A DNA stretch of 61,870 nucleotides from Cyclobacteriaceae bacterium (GCA_029858965.1 JAOUDZ010000021.1:1-61870); one strand, 5' to 3'. Positions 18,841 through 27,752 are shown, counted from the stretch's first letter. Made by a program: numbers and translations. The notes: generated from the sequence alone by a model not told the origin.

Positions 18841-20040
18841 CTATTTTGTATACACAATGGGTTGTGTCCAGGCAGTTTCATATTCGTTTTCCTGATAGGG
18901 ATTGGGTTTCAATTTATTGGATGTTATCCTGGCCCTGACGAATAGGTGTCCTTTTTCAAGTTCGAATTCTGCTTTGGTTCCAACAACTTCTTTTAGGACT
19001 TTTGATTGCTGTTCTCCTGCTACCACGCCAATGAAAGCTATGGTGTAGACTACATTTGGCTCCGCGTTTACAAGAAGATGCAATTTATTATTATTGAAAT
19101 TTATCTCCTCAAGCAGTACACCAGTTGACGCATAGAACGCACCTGCCTCAAGTGCGTGAATGAGAGACCTTGATGTAAGGGAATCTGAATCCACCATCAC
19201 CCATCCTCTTCCTGCATTGCTATAGGCAGATCCAAACTGATGGTAGTTGTGACTATCGTCAGTCGCCAGTCCGTAAAGGAGAGGCTGATCCTTTTGGGCA
19301 TACGCCAGGTTTATCCTATCCCACATTTCTTCAGTTCCAGGATGTAAGCTGTCGCCATAGTTTCGGACCATGGGGTGGCCGTTATAAACCTCAAAAAATC
19401 TTTCTCCATGCAGATCTATAATATCCTGCAAAGAGACACCGTAGAAATAATTAGGATGATTGATGTGTGGGAACATTGGCATGCCGGTTTCTTTCCGCTG
19501 GTTCAATACTGCATCTACATTACGCTGCATAACATCAGTCACACTTTCACCACCTTGTGGTTCTATCCTGGACTGGATATTTGTTGCATTCATATGAATG
19601 GGTTTATCACCAAATTTGTCCGTGATCTCTTCTGATTGAATAATCAGAAAATCATTATCTTCAAAAAGGGACTTGTATGTTGCGTATGTTTTCAGTTGCA
19701 CACGAATGCGCCCCGAATCGAGGCTGTGTGTAACCCAATTTTCGCCGTATTTTTCCAAATACTTTTCAAATCCTTCTTCATACATCCTGCTTTTAGTAAC
19801 CGTTATCCATTTCTCACCCTCGGCGAGGGTATTGTGATCAGAGAGTGCTACAAAGTTGTAACCGTTGGTTTTGTACCAATCCATAATCATTTCAGGGTAT
19901 TCATCGCCGTCGCTCCAATAGGAATGTGTGTGGAGGTTGCCCTTATACCAATGTTTCGAATTTTTGTCCCCAGGATTGCATCCTGTCAGAAGCAGTAGAA
20001 AGCTGAACAGTAAGAGTCGTTTCTTGCGCAAATTGTGCAT
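18841..20040 (-). CDS. PHP-domain metal-dependent hydrolase, lipoprotein
   Basis: The 399-residue protein has a lipoprotein signal ending in LLLTGC, so I choose the ATG at 20040, 16 codons inside the longest frame. The mature part opens with the PHP motif NLHTHSYWSDGD and continues with ALSDHNT, both metal-binding. Later HINHPNYF and DDSHN supply further metal ligands. PHP proteins of the CehA/McbA type hydrolyse phosphoesters, amides or esters with two or three metals. Here the protein should be tethered in the periplasm or on the outer membrane. It lies amid sugar-oxidoreductase genes, but no substrate can be inferred. A beta-rich C-terminal domain of about 90 residues has no recognised name. 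Confidence 0.83.
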   Translation of the reverse strand: MHNLRKKRLLLFSFLLLLTGCNPGDKNSKHWYKGNLHTHSYWSDGDEYPEMIMDWYKTNGYNFVALSDHNTLAEGEKWITVTKSRMYEEGFEKYLEKYGENWVTHSLDSGRIRVQLKTYATYKSLFEDNDFLIIQSEEITDKFGDKPIHMNATNIQSRIEPQGGESVTDVMQRNVDAVLNQRKETGMPMFPHINHPNYFYGVSLQDIIDLHGERFFEVYNGHPMVRNYGDSLHPGTEEMWDRINLAYAQKDQPLLYGLATDDSHNYHQFGSAYSNAGRGWVMVDSDSLTSRSLIHALEAGAFYASTGVLLEEINFNNNKLHLLVNAEPNVVYTIAFIGVVAGEQQSKVLKEVVGTKAEFELEKGHLFVRARITSNKLKPNPYQENEYETAWTQPIVYTK

Positions 20041-20270
20041 AGCAGCTTTGTTTTCAGATGTAAAAAATTTTTTTCGAACCAGCATCATTCCATAGGAAGT
20101 AGTATTGTAATTAAATAAACTTTTGCGAGATACAAGTGAACCCGATTAACCGAAAGTATCGCTGTTCCATGCCGGAGATCAAGTGCGGATTTGGGATTAC
20201 AGTTTCAAGTTGCATACTGGAGGACTATTTGCCGGCAGATCATACACCCTGAATCTTGGCACCCTGGTTC

Positions 20271-21068
20271 TTAATTCAGGAAATCAGTATCCGGTTTCTT
20301 CAAGTCGAGTTCTTTGATCCAGATATTGCGATAACGCACATCATGACCTTCGGCCTGCAATTTTAGTCCGCCTGGGGTATCGGTAATTCCCTTGCCGCTG
20401 TCGTTTCCACCATCAATGCCTGAAAATGGACCCCCCGAAACATGGTTGATAAGTTGGTTGGTATGCACTTTGATTCCGTTAAAATACACCGTTACCATGG
20501 CTTTTTCGGTGAGTTTCCCATCCCTGAACCGTGCTGCTCTAAAAACGATATCGTACGCATTCCACTTTCCAAGGCCATTGTAGGCTCGGTAAGGAGATTC
20601 TGCTTCATCGATTACAGCGCCAATGCCGTGCTTGGTTGAATCTCCATCGAGCACTTGTATTTCGTAACGATTTTGAAGGTAAACCCCGCTGTTACCTCCC
20701 TTGTGCATGATCAAAAATTCAACATGTGCCCGGAAATCCCGGAACACCTTCTTGGTGACGATATCGGCAGTGCCATACAGACCCCCTGCCGCTGTAGGAT
20801 CATTGCTGCTTACAACGGTACCTTTATCTATCGGGTCATCGACAATTTCCCATTTTATGGGCAATGTTGCTGCTAATCTTGGTCCTTCCCAGTATGTCCA
20901 TTTAGCATCCAGCATTTCACGGCTTCCATCAAAATAAACAGCTGCATCTTTAGGTGTTTTGGCACCGACACCTATCTGCGCCTTGCCTGTCGTAGTTGTC
21001 AATAGTAATAGCGTTGTCAGCAGCCATGGCAGGAAAATGCCTTTGACGGTCGTTTTAATGTGTTTCAT
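20271..21068 (-). CDS. Exported DUF1080 (3-keto-disaccharide hydrolase-type) protein
   Basis: The 265-residue protein begins with MKHIKTT and a hydrophobic signal peptide. The longer upstream frame adds 54 residues of no typical character, so the start is set at 21068. The rest is one concanavalin-like jelly-roll DUF1080 domain, with the usual GGNSGVYLQNRYEIQVLD segment, GKWNAYDIVF and a final DVRYRNIWIKEL. Characterised DUF1080 members hydrolyse 3-keto-glycosides, and the family regularly accompanies Gfo/Idh/MocA oxidoreductases, as here. It is preceded by 185 bases with a divergent small gene. Confidence 0.85.
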   Translation of the reverse strand: MKHIKTTVKGIFLPWLLTTLLLLTTTTGKAQIGVGAKTPKDAAVYFDGSREMLDAKWTYWEGPRLAATLPIKWEIVDDPIDKGTVVSSNDPTAAGGLYGTADIVTKKVFRDFRAHVEFLIMHKGGNSGVYLQNRYEIQVLDGDSTKHGIGAVIDEAESPYRAYNGLGKWNAYDIVFRAARFRDGKLTEKAMVTVYFNGIKVHTNQLINHVSGGPFSGIDGGNDSGKGITDTPGGLKLQAEGHDVRYRNIWIKELDLKKPDTDFLN

Positions 21069-21253
21069 AGTCGATTTTGTTTTGTATAGTTTTGATGGGA
21101 CGCGTAGACAAAGGTATTGCATCATTACAAGACACAGACCAATGACTACTTGTATCTGAGCAATGTGACGTGCCAACCGGCAATATTTCAACTGGCTGGA
21201 ATGATTTCCAAAAGAGTAGTAACTTGACAAGGTTTTTAAAAAAGTTAGAAGAT

Positions 21254-21463
21254 ATGGCTAAGTTTATAGAACTCATCGTTTCAGAAGAATTCGAATCAAA
21301 AAAGGAACTGGTCAACATAGCATCAATAGGAAGAATCTATCCAAACCCTCAGAGCAGGGTTAAAAGCATCGTTGAGTTGAACTATCAAAGTGTCAACGAT
21401 ACACCTGTTTATCTGGAAGTTGATATGGCGTATGAAACACTGCGATCTAGTTTGATGAGCTGA
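21254..21463 (+). CDS. Small conserved-looking protein of unknown function (69 residues)
   Basis: Starting at the ATG at 21254, the frame encodes a 69-residue acidic protein with no signal peptide or membrane segment. The pattern MAKFIELI, KKELVNIASIGRIYP, SIVELNYQS resembles small beta-rich proteins in which a hydrophobic strand is followed by a short turn and another strand. I recognise no family with confidence. It lies between the DUF1080 and the exported oxidoreductase genes on the opposite strand. It could be spurious, but the codon use looks protein-like. Confidence 0.55.
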   Translation: MAKFIELIVSEEFESKKELVNIASIGRIYPNPQSRVKSIVELNYQSVNDTPVYLEVDMAYETLRSSLMS

Positions 21464-21480
21464 GGTCCAACCAATATGGG

Positions 21481-22764
21481 CTAAAGCAGATTCCATTTTT
21501 TTCGGTATTTCCTGGACAACAACGCGTTGGCCTCCTTGTCACCAATAAACTTTTCGTTTTGCGAATCCCAATTTAGTTTTCTGCCAAGGCGCCATGAGAT
21601 TATAGCGAGGTGCATCGGCAATGTCATATCGCGTACATACGCAAGGTTTGATTCAGGCTGGGTCCGAGATTTGACAGCGTCGACAAAATTCTGTTGATGT
21701 CCGGGTGATCGCACCAGGGTTTTTGGGACCTCCGGAATATCAGAAACGGTTTCTCCATTAATTGTAATAGAACGTGTATCGTAGTCACAAATCAGCGTGC
21801 CTTTTTCTCCTTCAAAATACGCACCGATTCCGCGGTCAGCGGCACCAGGAACGTTTGGCGGTTCTGTAGTCCAGTGCAACGATAGATTTTCAAATGTATA
21901 ATCAGCATCTATCCATTTGGGAGCGTCTGCAACGCCATCGGTTTTATCGCCCCGGGCGATCACTGTTTTTAGTCCTTTGGGTTGGAGAGCCCACCAGACT
22001 ACATCCGCAATGTGGCTCCAGAAATCTGCGAAAATACCGCCTGAATAATCCAGGAAATAGCGGTAGTTCAGGTGGCATCTTTCCGGAAAATAGTCCACGT
22101 ATGGGGCCGGCCCAAGCCACATATCCCAATTGAGGGAAGTGGGTGGTGTCTGGCTGACAGGATGACCCAATCCGGGTGAAAAGCCAGTTTTCCAGATTCG
22201 CGCCGTGTGTACTTTGCCTATGGTGCCGGCTTGTATGAGTTCCACAACACGATGGTAATTGTCGGTGGCGTGAATCTGCGTCCCTAGCTGAAAAATACTG
22301 TTGTGCTTTTTCAGATTCTCTACTAAAACCTGCCCTTCCCTAATATCATAGGAGAGCGGCTTTTCTCCGTATACGTCTTTGCCTGCCCTGAAGGCAAGTG
22401 TTGCAATCTGGGCATGCCAGTGGTCAGGTGTAGCGATTGTAACGGCATCGATATCCTTGCGATCAAGCACATGCCTGAAATCTTCATATACATCGGCCTT
22501 GGTGTCTGGATGTAGTATCTTCAGGGCTTCCAGTGTGCTATTCAAATGATTCTTGTCAACATCACATAAGGCAACAATCTCAACCTCGGGCAGCGCGGCA
22601 AACCATCTGAGATGTTGGTTGCCCATACCACCCAACCCGATGTGCGCAATTCGCAATCGGTCGCTTGGTGCCGCTTTCAGATGTAAGGAGGGTAATATTG
22701 TAAGTCCCAGCGCTCCCATCGTGCCTTTCCAGAGAAATTCTCTTCTGCCGTATTGCTTATTCAT
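21481..22764 (-). CDS. Tat-exported Gfo/Idh/MocA-family oxidoreductase
   Basis: The 427-residue protein begins with a twin-arginine signal (GRREFLWKGTMGALGLT), so it is probably exported folded with its nicotinamide cofactor. The Rossmann motif IGLGGMGNQHLRWF, the EKPLSYDI motif with the conserved lysine, and the GGIFADFWSHIADVV segment with the likely catalytic histidine all fit the family. The last 40 residues form a C-terminal extension common in exported members. Exported Gfo/Idh/MocA proteins with DUF1080 neighbours oxidise the C3 hydroxyl of glycosides. It lies in the same direction as the DUF1080 gene with the small + gene between them. Confidence 0.86.
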   Translation of the reverse strand: MNKQYGRREFLWKGTMGALGLTILPSLHLKAAPSDRLRIAHIGLGGMGNQHLRWFAALPEVEIVALCDVDKNHLNSTLEALKILHPDTKADVYEDFRHVLDRKDIDAVTIATPDHWHAQIATLAFRAGKDVYGEKPLSYDIREGQVLVENLKKHNSIFQLGTQIHATDNYHRVVELIQAGTIGKVHTARIWKTGFSPGLGHPVSQTPPTSLNWDMWLGPAPYVDYFPERCHLNYRYFLDYSGGIFADFWSHIADVVWWALQPKGLKTVIARGDKTDGVADAPKWIDADYTFENLSLHWTTEPPNVPGAADRGIGAYFEGEKGTLICDYDTRSITINGETVSDIPEVPKTLVRSPGHQQNFVDAVKSRTQPESNLAYVRDMTLPMHLAIISWRLGRKLNWDSQNEKFIGDKEANALLSRKYRKKWNLL

Positions 22765-22946
22765 AATCTATTGGTTTGATGATGTCAGGTCGCCAGACCA
22801 AGCTATCAAAATGATTCGAATTTTCCTTCGAAGTTGCTCGTTTCCTTGGATCATTCCTTACTTACTCCTGCGTAAGCAAGATTGAAATGGGTCAGGAAAT
22901 CAGTATTTTGCAGTAAGAAGGCTTGCATGTAGATTTTATAATAAAA

Positions 22947-23363
22947 ATGACAAAAATACCCGCTAGGATAAACATTTTGTTGCTGGCGAAGGAATTCGAG
23001 TTCACAGCCTCAAGGAGTGATGGGCCTGGGGGTCAGAACGTCAACAAGGTCAATTCGAAAGTCACCATGAAATTTGATGTTACGCAATCAAAGATCTTGA
23101 GCGATGAAGACAAGGCAATAATTTGTAAACGACTGGCATCAAGCCTTACAAAGGAAGGTGTATTGGTGATGTCATCGCAAAGCGAAAGGTCGCAACTTCA
23201 AAATAAGGAAGCAGTTCTTCTCAAATTCGAAAAGCTGTTAGCGAAAGCATTTGAACGCAGGAAGGTGCGAAAGGCAACAAAGCCTTCGAAGGGTTCCGTT
23301 CAAGAGCGGATCACCTCCAAAAAACGGATTTCAGAAAAGAAAAAGTGGCGACAAAAACCCTGA
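22947..23363 (+). CDS. arfB: Alternative ribosome-rescue factor ArfB (peptidyl-tRNA hydrolase)
   Basis: The 138-residue protein carries the release-factor catalytic loop DGPGGQNVNKVNSKV with GGQ at 28-30, and a lysine/arginine-rich C-terminal tail that would enter the empty mRNA channel. Length matches YaeJ/ArfB (about 140). It frees ribosomes stalled on mRNAs without a stop codon by hydrolysing the peptidyl-tRNA. The ATG at 22947 is chosen over an upstream TTG. It stands alone. No tmRNA gene is visible nearby, which says nothing about the rest of the genome. Confidence 0.93.
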   Translation: MTKIPARINILLLAKEFEFTASRSDGPGGQNVNKVNSKVTMKFDVTQSKILSDEDKAIICKRLASSLTKEGVLVMSSQSERSQLQNKEAVLLKFEKLLAKAFERRKVRKATKPSKGSVQERITSKKRISEKKKWRQKP

Positions 23364-23513
23364 TTAAATGCCTGGTAGTGCTCCAGCCTGATATGCTGCA
23401 GAGACTAAAGCCCCGCTTATCCTCAAATGCTCCTTTTCACCTTCCGGGAGCATGTGTCAATCAGAGATATTGCGTAATTTAGATTCTTCATTTATAATTA
23501 ATAAAACTAAGCT

Positions 23514-24686
23514 ATGCGGCTTCTCACTATCTCATTTCTGGTACTAGGATCTGTCACGGCCAGCTATGCCCAACAGCTTTATGTAGTTGTGGGAGCATTC
23601 GCACAAGAAAGCAATGCACAAAAATTCACTGGCTATGTCAGGAGTCTTCGTTTTTCAGCACAATACGAATTAAATACAGCAAAGAACTACTATTACGTTT
23701 ATGTTTTAAAAACCACCGAGCGTGCGGATGCAATAGCAGAAGCAAAACTGTTGCAGGAGCAAAGTGAATTTAAGGATGCCTGGGTTTTTACCGGAAGGCT
23801 AGGGATCGAAGCAGAGGCGGTAACGGAGGCGGTAGCAGAACAGCCGAACAAGTATGAAATACACAAGCCTAGTATTGATGAAGAAGTAATTGAGCTTGTA
23901 AGTGGAAATGAACGGCCTCCCTTAGTGCCAAAAGAACCACAAGTGGAAGCCCCGGCACCATTGGCTGAAGCTCCCCCAAAAGTAAAGGGTCAACTTGTGA
24001 GGTTTGTCGTTACGCGTCTGGACCATACGCCTATGCCAGGCACATTGCATGTAGTTGATTTTACACGAGGACGCACGCTGGCCACCTATAAATCAGATGA
24101 ATATATTGATTTGCCACGCCCGACAAAAGGGAACAACCCCATGTCAGTGGTTTGCGGGATTTTTGGGTACAAAGAAGAATTAAGATTTTTGGACTATGAT
24201 AATCTGGCATCGGTGGATGGTGCAATACAAGATTCGAATGGTGCGTGGGTCATTCCCTTTATGTTAGAGCGACTTAAGAAGGGCGATGTATCTGTTATGT
24301 ACAATGTAGCCTTCTACAAAGATGCCGTCGTGATGCTTCCTCAGGCACAGCAGGAGCTAGACGAGTTGATAAACTTAATGAAAGGCAATCCTAATTATAA
24401 AATAAAAATCCACGGACACTGCAATGGTGCCAACTCACGCAGGATTATTGCGCTAGGACCAACGAAGAACTATTTTAACATCAATGGATCCGACGAACGA
24501 AAAGGTACTGCGAAGGAGCTGTCAAAGTTACGGGCTGAGGCTGTCCGGTCGTATCTGGAAGATAATGGTATTCAAACAAACAGAACTCAGATTTATGCCT
24601 GGGGTGCAGCGAGTATGTTGGTTTCGGAAAATAGTCCCAGTGCAAAGCTCAACGATCGGATTGAAATTGAAATTCTTGAGTATTAA
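23514..24686 (+). CDS. SPOR-like/OmpA-like envelope protein (paralogue 1)
   Basis: The 390-residue protein has a signal peptide (about 1-19). An SPOR-like segment (QLYVVVGAFAQESNAQKF) covers about residues 20-105, followed by an acidic proline-rich linker. A beta-rich middle domain (about 160-235) precedes an OmpA-like peptidoglycan-binding domain (about 265-390). In the OmpA domain the GHTD motif is GHCNG, with N304 where the DAP-binding Asp normally is, while the arginine of the LSxxRA motif (R340) is kept. A 27-residue insertion separates the two. It shares all these features with 50407-51615. It should be periplasmic and cell-wall associated. Confidence 0.82.
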   Translation: MRLLTISFLVLGSVTASYAQQLYVVVGAFAQESNAQKFTGYVRSLRFSAQYELNTAKNYYYVYVLKTTERADAIAEAKLLQEQSEFKDAWVFTGRLGIEAEAVTEAVAEQPNKYEIHKPSIDEEVIELVSGNERPPLVPKEPQVEAPAPLAEAPPKVKGQLVRFVVTRLDHTPMPGTLHVVDFTRGRTLATYKSDEYIDLPRPTKGNNPMSVVCGIFGYKEELRFLDYDNLASVDGAIQDSNGAWVIPFMLERLKKGDVSVMYNVAFYKDAVVMLPQAQQELDELINLMKGNPNYKIKIHGHCNGANSRRIIALGPTKNYFNINGSDERKGTAKELSKLRAEAVRSYLEDNGIQTNRTQIYAWGAASMLVSENSPSAKLNDRIEIEILEY

Positions 24687-24899
24687 CAGTATAATTAGAT
24701 CATATACCTTTTATTGCAGGCCGGCAATTAATGCATGAAGCCTCGGTAAAGGCAGGCGCCAAAACCTCGCTTTCTACGATATTGAGTGGAAAATTGGTGT
24801 TTGGAGGAACGTTACTATTAAATGAATAATTTTCAGGGATGGAACGTCCAATTTGCTTAAATTTAACTATAGCATAAGCTAACTTTTAAGATCAACCCT

Positions 24900-27164
24900 A
24901 TGCGACCATCGACATCAAATACTACACTCCAGGAATCAATTATCAAAAAAATTGATCGGAGAACATTTTTGAAGGCAAGCGGTATGACGGTCACAGGCAT
25001 TATCCTCGGGATGCAGGTAAGTTGTTCCCCATCGGGGGATGCCACACCATTTTCGCCCGACGTTTTCTTAACGATTAATGCTGATGGATCTGTCATTCTG
25101 GTTGCGCATCGGTCTGAGATGGGTACCGGTATTCGTACTAGTTTACCGTTAATCATTGCGGATGAACTTGAAGCGGATTGGAAGCGTGTAAAGGTTGTTC
25201 AGGCGGAAGGAGATGAATCGAAATATGGCAATCAAAATACAGACGGTTCTTTCTCTGTGCGGATGTTCTTTGAACCTATGCGAAAGACGGGTGCGATGGC
25301 GCGTATGATGCTGGAGCAAGCGGCGGCAAATCAGTGGGGCGTTCCTGCGAGCGAATGTAAAGCAGTGAATCATGAAGTAGTGCACGAAGCCAGTGGCAAA
25401 AAGTTGGAGTTTGGTAAATTGGCAGCTGATGCGTCGAAGTTAGCTGCGCCCAAGGAAGAAGATATTGTCTTCAAAAAGAAATCAGAATGGAAATACATTG
25501 GCAAATCTACGAGCATAGTTGATATTCAGGACATTATTAGCGGCAATACGATTTACGGCCTCGATGTAAATTTACCCGGTATCAAATATGCAACAGTGCT
25601 CCGTTGCCCTGTGGTTGGTGGAACAGTAAAGCATTTTAGTGCAGATAGGGCGAAGCAATTTCCGGGTGTTTTACAGGTCCTGGAAATAAAATCGAAGGGT
25701 TTTCCAACAGACTTTCCAAATCCATTAGGGGGAATTGTGGTGGTAGCCGATAGTACGTGGTCCGCCATCAGCGCCCGGAAGGAACTTGAAGTTGAATGGG
25801 ATCTGGGGCCAAATGCAACTTACGCTACTGATGACTATTTCAAGGAAATGCTTGCCAAGGTAAAGAGCAAGGGGCATGTGAGGCGAGAACAGGGCTCAAT
25901 AGATAACGCAATAAGCGGCGCGGCGCATGTGATGGAAGCTACTTATATGATCCCCCACCTGGCACATGCGCCCATGGAACCGCCATGTGCCGTTGCCAGT
26001 GTGAAGGATGGTAAATGCGAAGTTTGGGCACCTACACAACATCCGCAGTGGGCCAAAGGAAGTGTTGCTGGCGCACTGAATTTGGAAGAGGCAAATGTCA
26101 CTGTCAATGTTACTTTGCTGGGCGGTGCCTTTGGCAGAAAATCAAAACCAGATTATATCGTAGAAGCTGCGCTCGCTTCACAAATGAGTGGATTTCCCAT
26201 CAAGCTCATCTGGACGCGGGAGGATGACATCCAACACGATTTTTTCCATGCCTGCAGCGTACAGCACATTAGGGTTGCATTTGATAAACAACAAAAAGTT
26301 ACAGGCTGGAACCATCGCAGCGTATTCCCGCCGATAGGCGGTACTGCAGATGCAAAAGAAACAGAGCCTAGTTTTGGAGAGCTTCAATTAGGCATGGTTG
26401 ACTTTCCCTATGATATACCAAATATTTCCTGCGAATCTCATGAGGCGCTGACCAAGACCCGGATTGGCTGGCTCCGGTCTGTGAGCAATATTCAGCATGC
26501 TTTTGCTATTGGCAGTATGCTGGATGAAGTTGCTGCGTATCGTAAAGTAGACCCTGTAGCCAACTTGATTGAATTGTTGGGTTCTGATCGTGATATTCCT
26601 TTTGACAAAACAATGGAGGGTTTCGAAAACTATGGTGAGCCCATCCAGAAATTTCCCTGGAGTACAAAACGCCTGCGAGGTGTTATCGAATTGGTTGCTG
26701 ACAAATCAGGTTGGGGTAAATCAATGCCTAAAGGTCATGGCCTGGGTATTTGTGCGCACAGAAGTTTCCTGACTTATGTGGCGTGCGTGGTACATGTAGT
26801 TATTGACGAGGCTGGAAAACTGTCTATTCCTGAAGTCCATTACGCTGTGGATTGCGGAATTGTCGTTAATAGAAACTCAGTCATAAACCAGTTTGAAGGA
26901 GGGGCCGTTTTTGCTTCTGGTGCTGCGCTAAAAGGCGGGATAACGTTTAAAGACGGCCATCCCGAGCAGACTAATTTTGATTCATACTTTGTTGCCAGAA
27001 TGAATGACTGCCCAAAGCAAATATTTGTGCATTTGGTTGAGAGCGACGAGAAACCTACGGGTGTGGGAGAGCCGCCTGTTCCTCCCTTTGCACCTGCCCT
27101 GGCCAATGCAATTTTCGCAGCGACGGGTAAGCGTAATAGAACGTTACCTATCACGCTGGGTTAA
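24900..27164 (+). CDS. Molybdenum hydroxylase large subunit, isoquinoline 1-oxidoreductase beta type
   Basis: The 754-residue protein has a twin-arginine-type signal (DRRTFLKASGMTVTG) and two aldehyde oxidase/xanthine dehydrogenase molybdopterin-binding domains, as in IorB. The catalytic glutamate motif GVGEPPVPPF is intact with E724, and molybdopterin-contact segments such as LGGAFGRKSKPD are visible. Such enzymes hydroxylate N-heterocycles or oxidise aldehydes in the periplasm. The [2Fe-2S] small subunit that normally lies beside it is absent on both sides in this window. RTFLKASG followed by a cysteine (SCSPSG) may also allow lipidation. Confidence 0.88.
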   Translation: MRPSTSNTTLQESIIKKIDRRTFLKASGMTVTGIILGMQVSCSPSGDATPFSPDVFLTINADGSVILVAHRSEMGTGIRTSLPLIIADELEADWKRVKVVQAEGDESKYGNQNTDGSFSVRMFFEPMRKTGAMARMMLEQAAANQWGVPASECKAVNHEVVHEASGKKLEFGKLAADASKLAAPKEEDIVFKKKSEWKYIGKSTSIVDIQDIISGNTIYGLDVNLPGIKYATVLRCPVVGGTVKHFSADRAKQFPGVLQVLEIKSKGFPTDFPNPLGGIVVVADSTWSAISARKELEVEWDLGPNATYATDDYFKEMLAKVKSKGHVRREQGSIDNAISGAAHVMEATYMIPHLAHAPMEPPCAVASVKDGKCEVWAPTQHPQWAKGSVAGALNLEEANVTVNVTLLGGAFGRKSKPDYIVEAALASQMSGFPIKLIWTREDDIQHDFFHACSVQHIRVAFDKQQKVTGWNHRSVFPPIGGTADAKETEPSFGELQLGMVDFPYDIPNISCESHEALTKTRIGWLRSVSNIQHAFAIGSMLDEVAAYRKVDPVANLIELLGSDRDIPFDKTMEGFENYGEPIQKFPWSTKRLRGVIELVADKSGWGKSMPKGHGLGICAHRSFLTYVACVVHVVIDEAGKLSIPEVHYAVDCGIVVNRNSVINQFEGGAVFASGAALKGGITFKDGHPEQTNFDSYFVARMNDCPKQIFVHLVESDEKPTGVGEPPVPPFAPALANAIFAATGKRNRTLPITLG

Positions 27165-27218
27165 TCAGGGTCTGCATTTTGGCAGATGGCAAAGGTTAGT
27201 ATTTTATTGATTCCGAAA

Positions 27219-27395
27219 TCAGATTCCAAATTGGTACTGGATAAAGTCCAGCAGTTGATTACGACCGTGAGTTGTCAAATCATATTGATTCTCCAAGGCA
27301 CGCATTACTCCTTTAGGGCCAACACCAGAGCAGGAGAGGTAGCTTAAGACAGTGGAGAAGAACTTTTTCGGGGGAACAAAAAAAAACGGGAATAA
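27219..27395 (-). pseudogene. C-terminal gene fragment, family not recognised
   Basis: A minus-strand frame of 58 codons runs from just after a TGA (27396-27398) to a TGA at 27219-27221. Its last part (RALENQYDLTTHGRNQLLD, then FIQYQFGI at the end) has a natural, amphipathic protein-like composition, while the upstream part has no start before the in-frame stop except one giving only 27 residues. It reads like the tail of a lost gene. Confidence 0.35.
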
Positions 27396-27708
27396 TCAAT
27401 TGCTTGACTTTTTCCCGTCTTAGCTGAACGCCGACCGTAGCCAATGCACAGCTCCAAGAACTTTCAAAAGGACCAAAACCTACGGCAACCATTTTGCAAC
27501 GACTGCTTTCAGCTTCGTACTCCACTGCAAAGTTTCCCGAAGGACCCTTCACGCAGGGCACAATCATCAACCACCGGCTTTTTTATTTTCACTTCCCGTA
27601 AGAAACAAAAGGTTGTTTACCGATGTTCTAGATCGATCTTCTAAAAAGCGACTTAGTGATATGAAGATACATTTTTGTTACTCATGTTCCAAGTAAACAT
27701 CAAAAAAG

Positions 27709-27752
27709 TAATCCACAACTTATCAACCAAGTTATGCACAAAACTTGGTTGA
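27709..27752. repeat. Hairpin with DnaA-box-like sequences
   Basis: A perfect 11-base inverted repeat (27723-27733 with 27742-27752, core CAACCAAGTT/AACTTGGTTG) encloses an 8-base loop. TTATGCACA at 27732-27740 matches the DnaA-box consensus TTATNCACA exactly and spans the left arm and loop. TAATCCACA at 27709-27717 is one base off the strongest box. AT-rich DNA follows to about 27840. No terminator T-run is adjacent. This could be part of a replication-initiation or DnaA-titration region, or only a hairpin. Confidence 0.4.

Noticed and set aside
20161-20280. Plus-strand frame beside the DUF1080 stop with LHTGGLFAG, recalling a PepSY-type segment
   Set aside because: It has no start codon, runs into the antisense of the DUF1080 gene, and the resemblance is too short to support even a remnant.
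23427-23453. Hairpin ATGCTCC/GGAGCAT between arfB and the SPOR/OmpA gene
   Set aside because: Only 7 base pairs with a 13-base loop and no T-run; too weak to call a terminator.
27313-27570. Minus-strand 85-codon frame in the gap before the GATase-like gene
   Set aside because: Cysteine- and tryptophan-rich composition unlike the neighbours, no domain, and overlapping another open frame; more likely decayed or repeat DNA.
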